This document shows positions 1-7,397 of a stretch of 64,000 bases of DNA, piece by piece. A program made the position numbers and the translations under genes. Source of the stretch: JBFMFR01 sp040752025. Its GTDB lineage: Bacteria > Chloroflexota > Anaerolineae > Anaerolineales > UBA4823. Each line of letters begins with the position of its first letter. The stretch's first letter is position 1. The DNA lies in the NCBI GenBank assembly GCA_040752025.1, contig JBFMFR010000011.1, forward strand, positions 1-64,000, given 5' to 3'. Under the pieces are notes generated by a model. That model saw nothing but the letters and a program-made list of their open reading frames with translations, had not been told where the DNA came from and did not search any database.

Positions 1-58
1 CTAGTCCTTGTCGTTCGGCATCCGATAATTTCACTTCTTGGGCTTTCGGTATTGGCAT
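1..58 (-). CDS. N-terminus of an IS630-like transposase (partial)
   Basis: The minus strand opens with an ATG at 58 preceded by a GGAGA ribosome-binding site at about 66-71. It runs off the window edge after 19 codons. The visible peptide (MPIPKAQEVKLSDAERQGL) resembles the N-terminal DNA-binding arm of IS630-family transposases, which often begin with a short basic stretch followed by an L-S-D/E-E-R motif. Only 19 residues are visible, so the family call is tentative. It would mean the VapBC pair lies next to an insertion sequence. Confidence 0.4.
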   Translation of the reverse strand, partial: MPIPKAQEVKLSDAERQGL

Positions 59-160
59 CTGGTTTCTCCAGTTTGGGATTACCCTATGCTATACCACTAA
101 AGACTCTTTTGTGCCAGGGTGTACTAGCTTTCACATTCGCAAATGTCCCACATCGATAAA

Positions 161-189
161 TTGACTTACCTTTCTATTAATGCTATACT
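161..189 (+). promoter_or_regulatory. Sigma70-type promoter of vapBC
   Basis: A TTGACT box (161-166) and a TATACT box (184-189) are separated by exactly 17 nt. Transcription should start near 196, giving a very short leader before the antitoxin start at 211. This is the clearest housekeeping promoter at this end of the window. Confidence 0.75.
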
Positions 190-194
190 TTTCT

Positions 195-207
195 CAGGAG
201 GCTCCTG
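195..207 (+). promoter_or_regulatory. Palindrome overlapping the vapB ribosome-binding site
   Basis: The 13-nt sequence CAGGAGGCTCCTG is a perfect inverted repeat (6+1+6). It includes the AGGAGG ribosome-binding site 9 nt before the vapB ATG and lies just downstream of the promoter. AbrB-type antitoxins commonly autoregulate by binding palindromes here, so it may be the operator. It could also be a small RNA hairpin that masks the ribosome-binding site. Confidence 0.4.
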
Positions 208-210
208 AAG

Positions 211-435
211 ATGCAAACCGTTATAACTTCCAAAGGCCAGGTGGTGATCCCCGCCAAACTGCGTAAGAAATATGGCATTACGCCAGGGATGCGCTTCGAG
301 GTGCTCGATGACGGCGAGCAGATCATCCTGCGCCCCATCACGCCAGAATTCGTTCACTCGCTGCGCGGCTATCTCAAGGGCGCCGGCGCCCTAAAAATCC
401 TGGAAGCAGAACGCGAGTCAGAGCGAGATCGCTGA
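211..435 (+). CDS. vapB: VapB/MazE-type antitoxin, SpoVT/AbrB domain
   Basis: This 74-aa protein has a SpoVT-AbrB swapped-hairpin DNA-binding domain over residues 1-46, with the typical T-S-K-G-Q-V-V-I-P start and a G-I-x-P-G core. The charged C-terminal tail should wrap around and neutralise the toxin. It stops 1 nt before the PIN-domain toxin gene, the normal antitoxin-first order. It probably represses its own promoter (161-189) with VapC as co-repressor. The start is the ATG 9 nt after AGGAGG. The length and pairing are ordinary for type II VapBC. Confidence 0.88.
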   Translation: MQTVITSKGQVVIPAKLRKKYGITPGMRFEVLDDGEQIILRPITPEFVHSLRGYLKGAGALKILEAERESERDR

Positions 436-436
436 G

Positions 437-844
437 ATGGAGCAGCTCGCAAAAGTCCTGGATAGCTGGGCAATCCTGGCATTTTTCGAAGGCGAGCCTG
501 CCACCGAGGCAGTCGAGAAGCTGGTGCGCCAATCCATCCAAGACAGGACCGGGCTGCTGATCACCTCGGTGAACCTGGGAGAAGTATGGTACAGCGTGGC
601 GCGCACACGCGGGGAAAATGCCGCCGGGAAAGCCATCCAAAACGTGCGCAGCCTGGATATCGAGATCATTCCGGCTGACTGGGAGCTGAGTTTACAGGCG
701 GCGAGGTTCAAAGCCCAAAACCCCATCGCCTACGCCGATTGCTTTGCAGCCGCGCTGGCGCACCTGCGCGGGGTCGAATTAGTCACCGGCGACCACGAGT
801 TCGAGCGCTTGCAGCATCAAATCCATATCCTGTGGGTCGCCTGA
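437..844 (+). CDS. vapC: VapC-type PIN-domain ribonuclease toxin
   Basis: This 135-aa PIN-domain protein has acidic residues expected to hold the catalytic Mg2+ at Asp9 (VLDSWA), Glu49 (NLGEVW), Asp101 (YADCFAA) and Asp119 (TGDHEF). The set is complete, so the toxin looks active. VapC enzymes cut tRNA or rRNA and halt translation when the antitoxin is degraded. The ATG follows the vapB stop after one base, so the two genes are translationally coupled. The RNA target cannot be read from the sequence. Confidence 0.88.
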   Translation: MEQLAKVLDSWAILAFFEGEPATEAVEKLVRQSIQDRTGLLITSVNLGEVWYSVARTRGENAAGKAIQNVRSLDIEIIPADWELSLQAARFKAQNPIAYADCFAAALAHLRGVELVTGDHEFERLQHQIHILWVA

Positions 845-1014
845 AGCCGCGCCGCATAAGCTCCAGGCAAGGCCGGTAGTATTTTATTCACCCCTCAATG
901 GGTTAATTTTCGGGGGATTTTTCTTTGAGATGCTTGTATTTCGGGAGCGAGCATGCTACAACATAAACGCATTGTGAAGTGAGTCACTGGAACAATTCCT
1001 TTGTGGAGGGCAAT

Positions 1015-1941
1015 ATGACGCCAACTGAATCCACGCCAACCCGCTTCATTGCCAGGTATTCGATCGCCGCCTTCTTCATCCTGGCCATGCTGCTCGGGGG
1101 TGTCGCAATCTACCTGGTTGTGCAGGGGATGCTCCCGTCCAACCTGGCCCTGGCTTCCGTCCTTTCGGCTTCGCTGGCCGGGATCATCATCACCGCCGTA
1201 GAGGACGGCAAAGCCGGCCTGAAGCGGTTGTTTAGCTGGCTGTTGGTCTGGCGGGCCGGGATCGGATATTGGGTTTTCGCCTTGCTGTTCCTGGCGCCTG
1301 CCGTACTGCTCGGCTCTGCTTTCAACCCACTCTTCGGGGGCGATGCGCTTTCCCTGGGGGATATCCAGCCGGCTTTCAACATCCTGCCCATGTTCATCGT
1401 CTTCTTCATCGTTTCCGGGCTGGGGCAGGAATTGGGCTGGACCGGCTTTCTCGTCCCCAGGCTGCAAACCCGTTACAGCGCCTTAACCGCCTGCGCCATC
1501 CGCGCCATCCTGGTGGGCGTCTGGCACCTGCCGCTGCTGCTCTACGCCCGGTTCGACCCACCCTCGCTCGTCGATTTCCCCTACGCCGGATGGATCGCCG
1601 AGAAGGGCTACCCGCTCTCCCTGGCAGCCATTTTCGTCTTGTTCTTGCTGCCCTGGTCGGTCTTCTATAGCTGGCTCTTCAACAACACCCGCGGCAGCCT
1701 TTTGTTGGTGGCGATCCTGCATGGCTCGGAGATTTGGCCGGCCTACTGGATGATGAGCGCCGGGATCAGCACGCGGGACCTGGACAACTACTGGGGGTAC
1801 GGCGCCGTCCTGTTCCTCGTTGCAGCCGTTATCGTGATCACCACTGGCCCGGCGAACCTGTCGCGCAAGCACGCCCGCATCACGCACCTGGCAGCCAACA
1901 AACCAGCGCGCCAACAGATCATAGTGCAGGCGCTCTTCTAG
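1015..1941 (+). CDS. CPBP-family membrane protease homolog with a replaced C-terminus
   Basis: A 308-aa multi-pass membrane protein of the CPBP (CAAX protease/bacteriocin-processing, Abi) family. The ATG at 1015 follows a GTGGAGG site; the GTG at 979 has none. The EExxxR motif is degenerate (Gln138-Glu139...Thr143, where Glu-Glu...Arg is expected). His171 (VWHLPL) and His236 (ILHGSE) remain, so activity is doubtful. From 1884 the sequence stops matching a second CPBP copy at 14511-14692 and enters a transposase fragment read on its reverse strand. The last 19 residues are therefore probably not native. The gene is best read as the 5' part of a CPBP gene cut by an island. Confidence 0.72.
   Translation: MTPTESTPTRFIARYSIAAFFILAMLLGGVAIYLVVQGMLPSNLALASVLSASLAGIIITAVEDGKAGLKRLFSWLLVWRAGIGYWVFALLFLAPAVLLGSAFNPLFGGDALSLGDIQPAFNILPMFIVFFIVSGLGQELGWTGFLVPRLQTRYSALTACAIRAILVGVWHLPLLLYARFDPPSLVDFPYAGWIAEKGYPLSLAAIFVLFLLPWSVFYSWLFNNTRGSLLLVAILHGSEIWPAYWMMSAGISTRDLDNYWGYGAVLFLVAAVIVITTGPANLSRKHARITHLAANKPARQQIIVQALF
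1723..1883 (+). repeat. Left 161-nt direct repeat (CPBP 3' region)
   Basis: This stretch recurs in the same orientation at 14511-14671 with three substitutions, two of them synonymous. At 1884 the match ends and a transposase fragment begins. The two copies bracket about 12.6 kb of lower-GC DNA. Confidence 0.9.
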
Positions 1942-2007
1942 CTGGCGCAGAGAGAGGCTGAACAACCATCCCACCAGAACAGCGCGCAACCGTATAGATA
2001 TGGGGTA
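1885..2007 (-). pseudogene. IS5/IS1182-like transposase fragment
   Basis: The minus strand encodes a short run including L-R-Q-L-E-E-R-L-H-Y-D-L-L-A-R-W-F-V-G. This matches the conserved N-terminal region of IS5/IS1182-type transposases (R-Q-L-x-E-x-L-x-Y-N-L-L-F-R-W-F-V-G). It has no start codon, no catalytic domain and no clear ends. It abuts the CPBP homology precisely and contributes, on its other strand, the abnormal last codons of the CPBP ORF. The family call rests on one motif. Confidence 0.55.
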
Positions 2008-2153
2008 AGTAGCAGGGCAGCCTGCGCCAGGGCATCGGCCAGGAACACTTCCTGACCAATGGCCAGCAGCACATCCTGGTAACACAACGCCATAAACCGC
2101 AATAGAGGTAGAATAGCAGGAGTTTGATCATTCATAAGGAGCAAGATTATCCT

Positions 2154-2573
2154 ATGGCTGATAAATACACTGGCGCGCTCGTCTGGCTGCTCCACATGGG
2201 AGATAAGGGACTGCGCACCAATCTGTTGCCGCTGAAGTATAGCCTGTTTGGCATTCAGTCAAAGCACATTCCCGACCTGATCCGCATGGCTCTGGACGAA
2301 GAGTTAGTCCAGGACGCAGACAAACCACAAGCTTACGCTGGCATTCACGCCTGGCGCGCCCTGGGAGAATTGCAGGCAGCCGAAGCGGTAGAACCTTTGA
2401 TCGGCTTGTTGAAGTATGCCGATGAACCGTATCATAGCGATTGGATCTTAGAAGATCTGCCGCGAACCTTGGGCAAGATCGGCCCCACCGCCATCCCAGT
2501 TCTCTGGAGCTATGGAAATAATCCCTCTTTGTGGGGATTTTTTCGGCAAAGTGCTCTTACCTTGCTTGCATAG
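2154..2573 (+). CDS. HEAT-repeat-like hypothetical protein, possibly truncated
   Basis: A 139-aa protein starting at the ATG 11 nt after AAGGAG. Residues about 55-130 show two HEAT-like helical pairs, with A-W-R-A-L-G-E-L, A-V-E-P-L-I-G-L-L and L-P-R-T-L-G-K-I-G-P-T-A-I-P patterns, suggesting a protein-interaction scaffold. The end (SALTLLA) breaks off inside what would normally be another helix, and no continuation is evident downstream. The gene may be truncated or frameshifted. No function can be assigned. Confidence 0.5.
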   Translation: MADKYTGALVWLLHMGDKGLRTNLLPLKYSLFGIQSKHIPDLIRMALDEELVQDADKPQAYAGIHAWRALGELQAAEAVEPLIGLLKYADEPYHSDWILEDLPRTLGKIGPTAIPVLWSYGNNPSLWGFFRQSALTLLA

Positions 2574-2922
2574 ATTTCGCACCAAAATATTGGCTCCAGA
2601 TGGGGGGATGATATTTGCTTTCTCCGCAAACATTGCTACCGCATCATTGATGGTAACATTGCGAACTATCGCATCATCAATGTTCCAGTTTCCTATAACT
2701 CCTTTAGGGCTGGAATTTGCCGCTAATTGGTAATGCTAAAGAAGGCGAAATGGTTGTTGTTTTCTTGCGAATAAATTATACGGACAAAGGGGCACCAAAA
2801 ATGACACTGAGTACCCGCGCTAAATTGACGCGCCAATCTCCCCGGGATCAACGGCATCGTTGCGGAAATCCAAGCTGTTGCTTGCAATAACCTTCGGCAC
2901 ACATCCCGGTTCTCGTACCTGA
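2574..2922. other. AT-rich gene-poor stretch
   Basis: No convincing gene is present. The + frame open over 2512-2733 lacks a ribosome-binding site, family features and natural codon use. The stretch may be decayed 3' sequence of the HEAT-like gene or island filler. An 18-nt perfect palindrome at 2914-2931 runs from its end into the neighbouring GNAT gene. Confidence 0.4.
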
Positions 2923-2931
2923 TCAGGTACG
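2914..2931. repeat. 18-nt perfect palindrome at the end of the GNAT gene
   Basis: CGTACCTGATCAGGTACG is a perfect inverted repeat with no spacer. It overlaps the stop codon of the minus-strand GNAT gene at 2923-2925. No T-run follows on the minus strand, so it is a poor intrinsic terminator. It could be a protein-binding palindrome or a recombination scar; the last 10 GNAT residues look unlike a native C-terminus. Confidence 0.5.
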
Positions 2932-3438
2932 ATCAGCACGATCAGGCGGTAGTAAGCCACCACCCAAAGTTTTGCGCATTTTTTGACTGATCGGCTGGTA
3001 TCCAATGTTTTTGTAAAATGAAATGGCTTTTTGGTTGAAATGGTAGACATTCAGTTCAATTGAAGCCGCGCCCTTGTTAGCAGCCCACTGTTGAGCTGTG
3101 CGCATCAATTTTTGACCAATACCTTTTCTTTGAAAATCTTTTGATACGACAAGATTATCCACAATCGCGAATCTTCGAGGCATAAAAATTGGTATCGGTG
3201 GTGCATTACACTCGATTACATGAACACAACCCACAACTTGTTCTCCTTCTTCTGCAACAAACAAACCAATCTTTGCATCACTGACCAACGTTTGATAATA
3301 TTCAAACTCTCGAACGGGGCCTGCTGGTTTCTGAAAGATTTCAGGATGATTGATGCGATGGAGCGCGTCAACTTCTTCAAACAAGCTACAGAGAGCCGGG
3401 TAATCACCCAATTGAGCACTACGGATTCGAATGGTCAT
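2923..3438 (-). CDS. GNAT-family N-acetyltransferase
   Basis: A 171-aa single-domain GNAT. The acetyl-CoA motif A is clear (V-S-K-D-F-Q-R-K-G-I-G-Q-K-L-M, about residues 99-113). It is followed by the motif-B pattern E-L-N-V-Y-H-F-N-Q-K-A-I-S-F-Y-K-N-I-G-Y typical of ribosomal-protein or small-molecule acetyltransferases. The start is preceded by AGGAGG on the minus strand. The tail after R-K-T-L (G-G-G-L-L-P-P-D-R-A-D-R-T) is unlike the family and runs into a perfect palindrome, so the native stop may have been lost. The substrate is unknown. Confidence 0.82.
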   Translation of the reverse strand: MTIRIRSAQLGDYPALCSLFEEVDALHRINHPEIFQKPAGPVREFEYYQTLVSDAKIGLFVAEEGEQVVGCVHVIECNAPPIPIFMPRRFAIVDNLVVSKDFQRKGIGQKLMRTAQQWAANKGAASIELNVYHFNQKAISFYKNIGYQPISQKMRKTLGGGLLPPDRADRT

Positions 3439-3526
3439 CGGATACCTCCTTATTCAAATAGATTTTTGCAATCAGTTGATTTCGAATATCCTGAAGAATC
3501 GATTTTGTGCGCCTATCTTTAAATTA

Positions 3527-3625
3527 TCAACGCGGACCAAAGATGTGTTCAGCAACCGTCATTTCGGATTCCATTAGTTCCACCTGGTGGACTGGCAAAC
3601 GAGAGTCTTCATACAGATTCTCCAT
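3527..3625 (-). CDS. Short ORF translationally coupled to the aldo/keto reductase
   Basis: The aldo/keto reductase ends with TGA and the next ATG overlaps it (TGATG), opening a 32-codon acidic ORF (MENLYEDSRLPVHQVELMES...FGPR) ending at 3527. The arrangement suits reinitiation. I recognise no family. It may be a real microprotein or a fragment of a once longer reading frame. Confidence 0.25.
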   Translation of the reverse strand: MENLYEDSRLPVHQVELMESEMTVAEHIFGPR

Positions 3626-4785
3626 CACATCAAATATTGATTACACCTCTCTGCGAGATGATTTTTGAGATTTCCCATCTTTTGTTTTGCGATTTCAGCT
3701 TGCGCATTACGCAGCGCGAACAGTTCTTGAATGAGCGACATACCTTCGTTTTCAGAAAGGAACTGCAATTGAACCGCAGTATCGATCACATAAAGCAAAT
3801 CAACGAATATGGCTGATGCACCGGGATCGTTGAGAATCGATCGGATTGATTCTCGTTGTTCCCGTACCAATCTGGAAGCTTCCTGATCCAGAAATATCTG
3901 AAATTTGGCAAAGTCTTCTTCGGAGAATACGAAACCGCTCCCTGCCAGATTCTCTTCCAGGTGGGTAATCGTTGATGGCCCGGTCAGCGCACAGAAGATG
4001 CCAGGTTGAGCCAGTACCCAGGCAATTGCCATTTGAGCAGAGGTCTTTCCATATTTTTGTCCAAGTCGTTCCAGTTCGTTTGCCACGCGCAGGCCGGAAA
4101 GAAAACGCTCGCGCTGGAAGAGCGGATCTACACTGCGCAGATCATCGGCCGGGAAGGTTGTATTTTGATCGAAACGCCCGGTCAAAATCCCCCGACCAGT
4201 GGTGCTGAATGCAATTCCGGCAACCTTATGCTGATTACATAAAGGCAGGATGGCATTCAGCGCCTCCCGAGTGACGGCACTGAGTTCCATCAACACTGAA
4301 AAAGGGTCGCCCAGGCGCATATATTCCGCAACCCGTTCGATGGGCAGATGGCAGACTCCATAATGGCGGATTTTGCCGGCTTGTTTCAACTTCTCCAGGG
4401 CATTTACGGTTTCCTCGACCGGCGTTTGGGGATCGTCGAAATGTACCTGATAGAGATCCAGGTAATCGGTTTGCAAGCGCGTCAGGCTGCTTTCGCAGGC
4501 CTTTTCGATATAGGTTCCCGATAAATTCGGCTCCAGCCCTTCGACAACGCCTACTTTGGATGCGATCTGGATATCTGTCCGAAATGGGTGGACGACTTCC
4601 CCCAGAATACGTTCTGCATCTCCATAGCCTTCAGCCACATCGAAAAAGTTGACACCCAGATCATAGGCGCGCACCAGCATATCTTTGAATTGAGTGGGGC
4701 CCTTGGGACCGTAGACACCGCTCAGGGCATAGCAGCCCACTCCAATTTCAGAAAGTGTTAAATTTTGATGGGTATGGTATTTCAT
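3625..4785 (-). CDS. Aldo/keto reductase family oxidoreductase with C-terminal extension
   Basis: A 386-aa protein. The NADPH-dependent TIM-barrel AKR core covers about residues 1-300, and the catalytic tetrad is visible: Asp49, Tyr54, Lys77 and His115 (YQVHFDD). It should reduce a carbonyl or oxidise an alcohol. The last 80 or so residues form a helical tail not typical of simple AKRs. The start at 4785 is preferred because an upstream extension would overlap the methyltransferase by 137 nt and lacks AKR similarity. The methyltransferase stop lies 10 nt upstream, so the two are probably one operon. The substrate is unknown. Confidence 0.85.
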   Translation of the reverse strand: MKYHTHQNLTLSEIGVGCYALSGVYGPKGPTQFKDMLVRAYDLGVNFFDVAEGYGDAERILGEVVHPFRTDIQIASKVGVVEGLEPNLSGTYIEKACESSLTRLQTDYLDLYQVHFDDPQTPVEETVNALEKLKQAGKIRHYGVCHLPIERVAEYMRLGDPFSVLMELSAVTREALNAILPLCNQHKVAGIAFSTTGRGILTGRFDQNTTFPADDLRSVDPLFQRERFLSGLRVANELERLGQKYGKTSAQMAIAWVLAQPGIFCALTGPSTITHLEENLAGSGFVFSEEDFAKFQIFLDQEASRLVREQRESIRSILNDPGASAIFVDLLYVIDTAVQLQFLSENEGMSLIQELFALRNAQAEIAKQKMGNLKNHLAERCNQYLM

Positions 4786-4795
4786 GGCAGTAACC

Positions 4796-5815
4796 TTATT
4801 GATTTTGTGGTGATGTTCCATGGGAGATAAGTGTACACCATTCCAGACAAGTCTCAACGATCGGGAGTGAATCGATTTTCGCACCACGGAGAATTTTCCC
4901 TGGCGGTGTGGGGAGAGCAGTTCCAGGTTCACTATTCGCTACAGTCATCTGCCACCCCGATCTGGAATATTCATCTAAGCTCGAATGACGGTAAGAAAAT
5001 GTGGATAAGCCCAACTCGCTGATCATTTGGGCATTCTCCTGATCATCAGGCGAGTAAAAGTGTGAGATCGCAAAAAATGCTCCTGCCAGCGCCCTGTGTA
5101 GGTCGGAGAGCATCTCGCCAGGGTTTTTAATATTGGGAAGGCCTAGATTCGTCACCAGGGTGGGGATCGCGCCATCCTTAAATGGCATGCGACGGGCATC
5201 ACAGGCTAAAAAACTGGCCTGTTTCGCTAACCCAAGAGCCTCCAATCGTTTACTGCCGCCCCGCAAGACCTGAAGACTGAAATCGGTGATCACCACATCC
5301 CGATTAAGTTGATGGAGAATGCGTTCGGCCAGATATCCCCGCCCAGAAGCCAGCTCGACGATCAGACCGGTGTGCGAGGTAAGCTGCTGAAGGACGAAAT
5401 TACTTTGATTTTCCCAGCAAGAACGGTATTCCTGGCAATAAATGCCCTGATTGGCTTGAAATTCGATTTCCCTGGCGGTCTGATAATCGCCGCGGGCCTC
5501 TAAAACTAAGGCCCGAAAGAATTGATCCGTAGGTGCCAATGAGTCGAGCGGGGAATCCATCAAGCCTCGCTCCAGGCTGGGGTGCGCGCGCAGGTATTGG
5601 AGTAACCCGCTATCAACCTGCGCCCATAAATCTCGAATGGGGAGATCGGGGTGAAGAAAGATGCCAAGCCCATCTTTGACAGGGTAACAATTTCCACATG
5701 TGTGGTAGGTTGCCTCTGCGGCTATGATCTGGTGCGCATCATAGGATGTTATCTCCCATGAAAGATCCGCGTGGCATGTGGGGCAGCATAATCGGTTAAT
5801 GAGTTCTTCGTGCAT
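4796..5815 (-). CDS. SAM-dependent methyltransferase with N-terminal zinc-ribbon (Trm112-like) segment
   Basis: A 339-aa protein. Residues 8-45 carry CCPTC and CGNC pairs (Cys10/11/14 and Cys40/43), a Trm112-like metal-binding region. A class I methyltransferase domain begins at V-E-L-A-S-G-R-G-Y (about 153-161), the SAM-binding glycine motif, with an acidic strand end (V-I-T-D-F) downstream. The start is preceded by GGAGG. This architecture is common among small-molecule methyltransferases of Chloroflexi and Firmicutes. Co-transcription with the AKR suggests both modify the same metabolite. The exact substrate cannot be inferred. Confidence 0.8.
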   Translation of the reverse strand: MHEELINRLCCPTCHADLSWEITSYDAHQIIAAEATYHTCGNCYPVKDGLGIFLHPDLPIRDLWAQVDSGLLQYLRAHPSLERGLMDSPLDSLAPTDQFFRALVLEARGDYQTAREIEFQANQGIYCQEYRSCWENQSNFVLQQLTSHTGLIVELASGRGYLAERILHQLNRDVVITDFSLQVLRGGSKRLEALGLAKQASFLACDARRMPFKDGAIPTLVTNLGLPNIKNPGEMLSDLHRALAGAFFAISHFYSPDDQENAQMISELGLSTFSYRHSSLDEYSRSGWQMTVANSEPGTALPTPPGKILRGAKIDSLPIVETCLEWCTLISHGTSPQNQ

Positions 5816-6033
5816 GATTTCCTCCAGGTGTAAGTAAGTTGTGGTTGCGGATCGGTTGCCAACTTCCGGATATCAACAGGGTAAATTGGTACTTGGCAAT
5901 TATATTGGTTTTCATCCTAAATCAGGGTGGTCGAGATCTTATCTCCTAATGGTAGTCACATGTTCTAAATGAATTTGAAGCAATCCCTTGGTTTGATTTC
6001 ACACGATCCTTGCCTGTAAAGGATTCCACCAAA

Positions 6034-7299
6034 TCATTGTTCGATTTTTCCAAAGAAAATGTTGTTCAGCAAGGAAGCCAGCCAGATGGCAGCAACCGAA
6101 AGCACAAAAATAGGCGAAAATCCAGAATGTTCCTGTAAACTACCCGACAGGTAAGGGCCTATACCCCAACTGGTCTGCCAGGAAAGTTCTCGGATGCTGA
6201 CCAGGGTGGCGCGCTGGCTTTCTCGCACCTGTTCCATAGAAAAAGCCTCAACCAGCGGGATCGGGGTATTCAAGAAAATACCACCGAGCAAAAAACCACA
6301 AACGGCTGCGCTGAACCCCGGCGTGAATCCCAACAGCAGCCAGGAAACCCCACCCATGAACTGGAAAAAGACGGCAATTTTGATGCGGCTGCCAGATTTC
6401 TGCACCAGTCTGGGGATCAGCAAGGCCACCAGGCCGGTGAACAAGGCTTTGAGGCTAAAAATTCTTCCCAGGGTTTGGGGTCCAACCTGGAATTTTTCGT
6501 CAAAATAGAGGTTTATATAGGGGGTCAGGAGCGCAACCCCCAGCCCGAAAACCAGTTGCACCAGCGCGAGTTGGCGGATCATTGGATTAGCAAGAGCACC
6601 TTTCAGGGCTGAAGCCAGATTACCGCCAGATTGGATGGCGCTTTTAGCTGGAAGCTGGTTAGCAAAGTTTTCGGGTTTCGGTTCCCGGACAAAAGTGAGC
6701 AGTATCAGTGAGAGACAGCTGAGTGAGACTGCCAACAACAGGGTGCTGCGATACGTCGCGACACTGGTCGCCGGAACTTGAAGCATGACTGTGAACCAGT
6801 CTGCCAGGTAACCGGCCAATAGATTGCCCATCACACCAGCCAAAATGACCAGCCCGAAATTCAGGCTGAACAGAAAAGTGCGGGTCTCCGCTTTGGATGC
6901 GCCTGCCAGGAATGGCGCAACATTTAGAAGGAATAACATACGCCCGGTTCCATTCAAAAACGCCATGCAGAGCAACAAGGTTGGGTGAATCGTCCACAAC
7001 TCTAGAGTCGCACCCAGGAGATGAATCCCAACCCCCAAAAACAGCGCCCTTTGCCGGCCGATTCGATCGGATAGGATCCCTATCGGGATCCCCAAAATCA
7101 GGGTGGCGAGCGCGGTAACCGAATTGACCAGACCCAGAAACTGACGATCAAAGCCCAGCCCGAGGATGTAGAAATTGAAAAACAATATCCAGATGCTCAG
7201 GATGATGCCTTCGATCACGTTCACAATCAGAAAAATGCGGACCGGGCGTCCTAAATATCGGATTTGTTGCTGAGTTTGAGTAAGAATACGAAGGTTCAT
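6034..7299 (-). CDS. Major facilitator superfamily transporter
   Basis: A 421-aa protein with 12 predicted hydrophobic segments. The conserved MFS loop 2-3 motif is present (G-I-L-S-D-R-I-G-R-Q-R-A, about residues 78-89). The second half repeats the six-helix pattern and has a lower-scoring loop motif. Drug or metabolite efflux is the usual role. No strong ribosome-binding site precedes the ATG, and a 33-nt hairpin lies in the 98-nt gap after the solute-binding protein gene. It may be the last gene of that operon or separate from it. Confidence 0.85.
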   Translation of the reverse strand: MNLRILTQTQQQIRYLGRPVRIFLIVNVIEGIILSIWILFFNFYILGLGFDRQFLGLVNSVTALATLILGIPIGILSDRIGRQRALFLGVGIHLLGATLELWTIHPTLLLCMAFLNGTGRMLFLLNVAPFLAGASKAETRTFLFSLNFGLVILAGVMGNLLAGYLADWFTVMLQVPATSVATYRSTLLLAVSLSCLSLILLTFVREPKPENFANQLPAKSAIQSGGNLASALKGALANPMIRQLALVQLVFGLGVALLTPYINLYFDEKFQVGPQTLGRIFSLKALFTGLVALLIPRLVQKSGSRIKIAVFFQFMGGVSWLLLGFTPGFSAAVCGFLLGGIFLNTPIPLVEAFSMEQVRESQRATLVSIRELSWQTSWGIGPYLSGSLQEHSGFSPIFVLSVAAIWLASLLNNIFFGKIEQ

Positions 7300-7318
7300 C
7301 TAATTTTTGTGGGCTGGG

Positions 7319-7351
7319 GCCGGTTGCCGAAGGACTTCTTCGGCAACCGGC
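7319..7351 (-). repeat. Intercistronic hairpin (14-bp stem, 5-nt loop)
   Basis: A perfect GC-rich inverted repeat, GCCGGTTGCCGAAG and its complement, sits between the solute-binding protein gene and the MFS gene. No T-run follows it, so it is more likely an mRNA-stabilising or processing structure than a strong terminator. Such structures are common 3' of binding-protein genes. Confidence 0.6.
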
Positions 7352-7397
7352 ATGGGGCTTGATCCTGATCGGATGTTTAGCACATTTGTATTTATAC

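Noticed and set aside
1938..2135. Possible minus-strand membrane peptide
   Set aside because: No ribosome-binding site, and it overlaps a transposase fragment read in another frame.
2512..2733. 73-aa + frame
   Set aside because: Overlaps the HEAT-like gene end, lacks a start signal and known features.
5816..6033. TATAAT-like box upstream of the methyltransferase
   Set aside because: No acceptable -35 box at the right distance.
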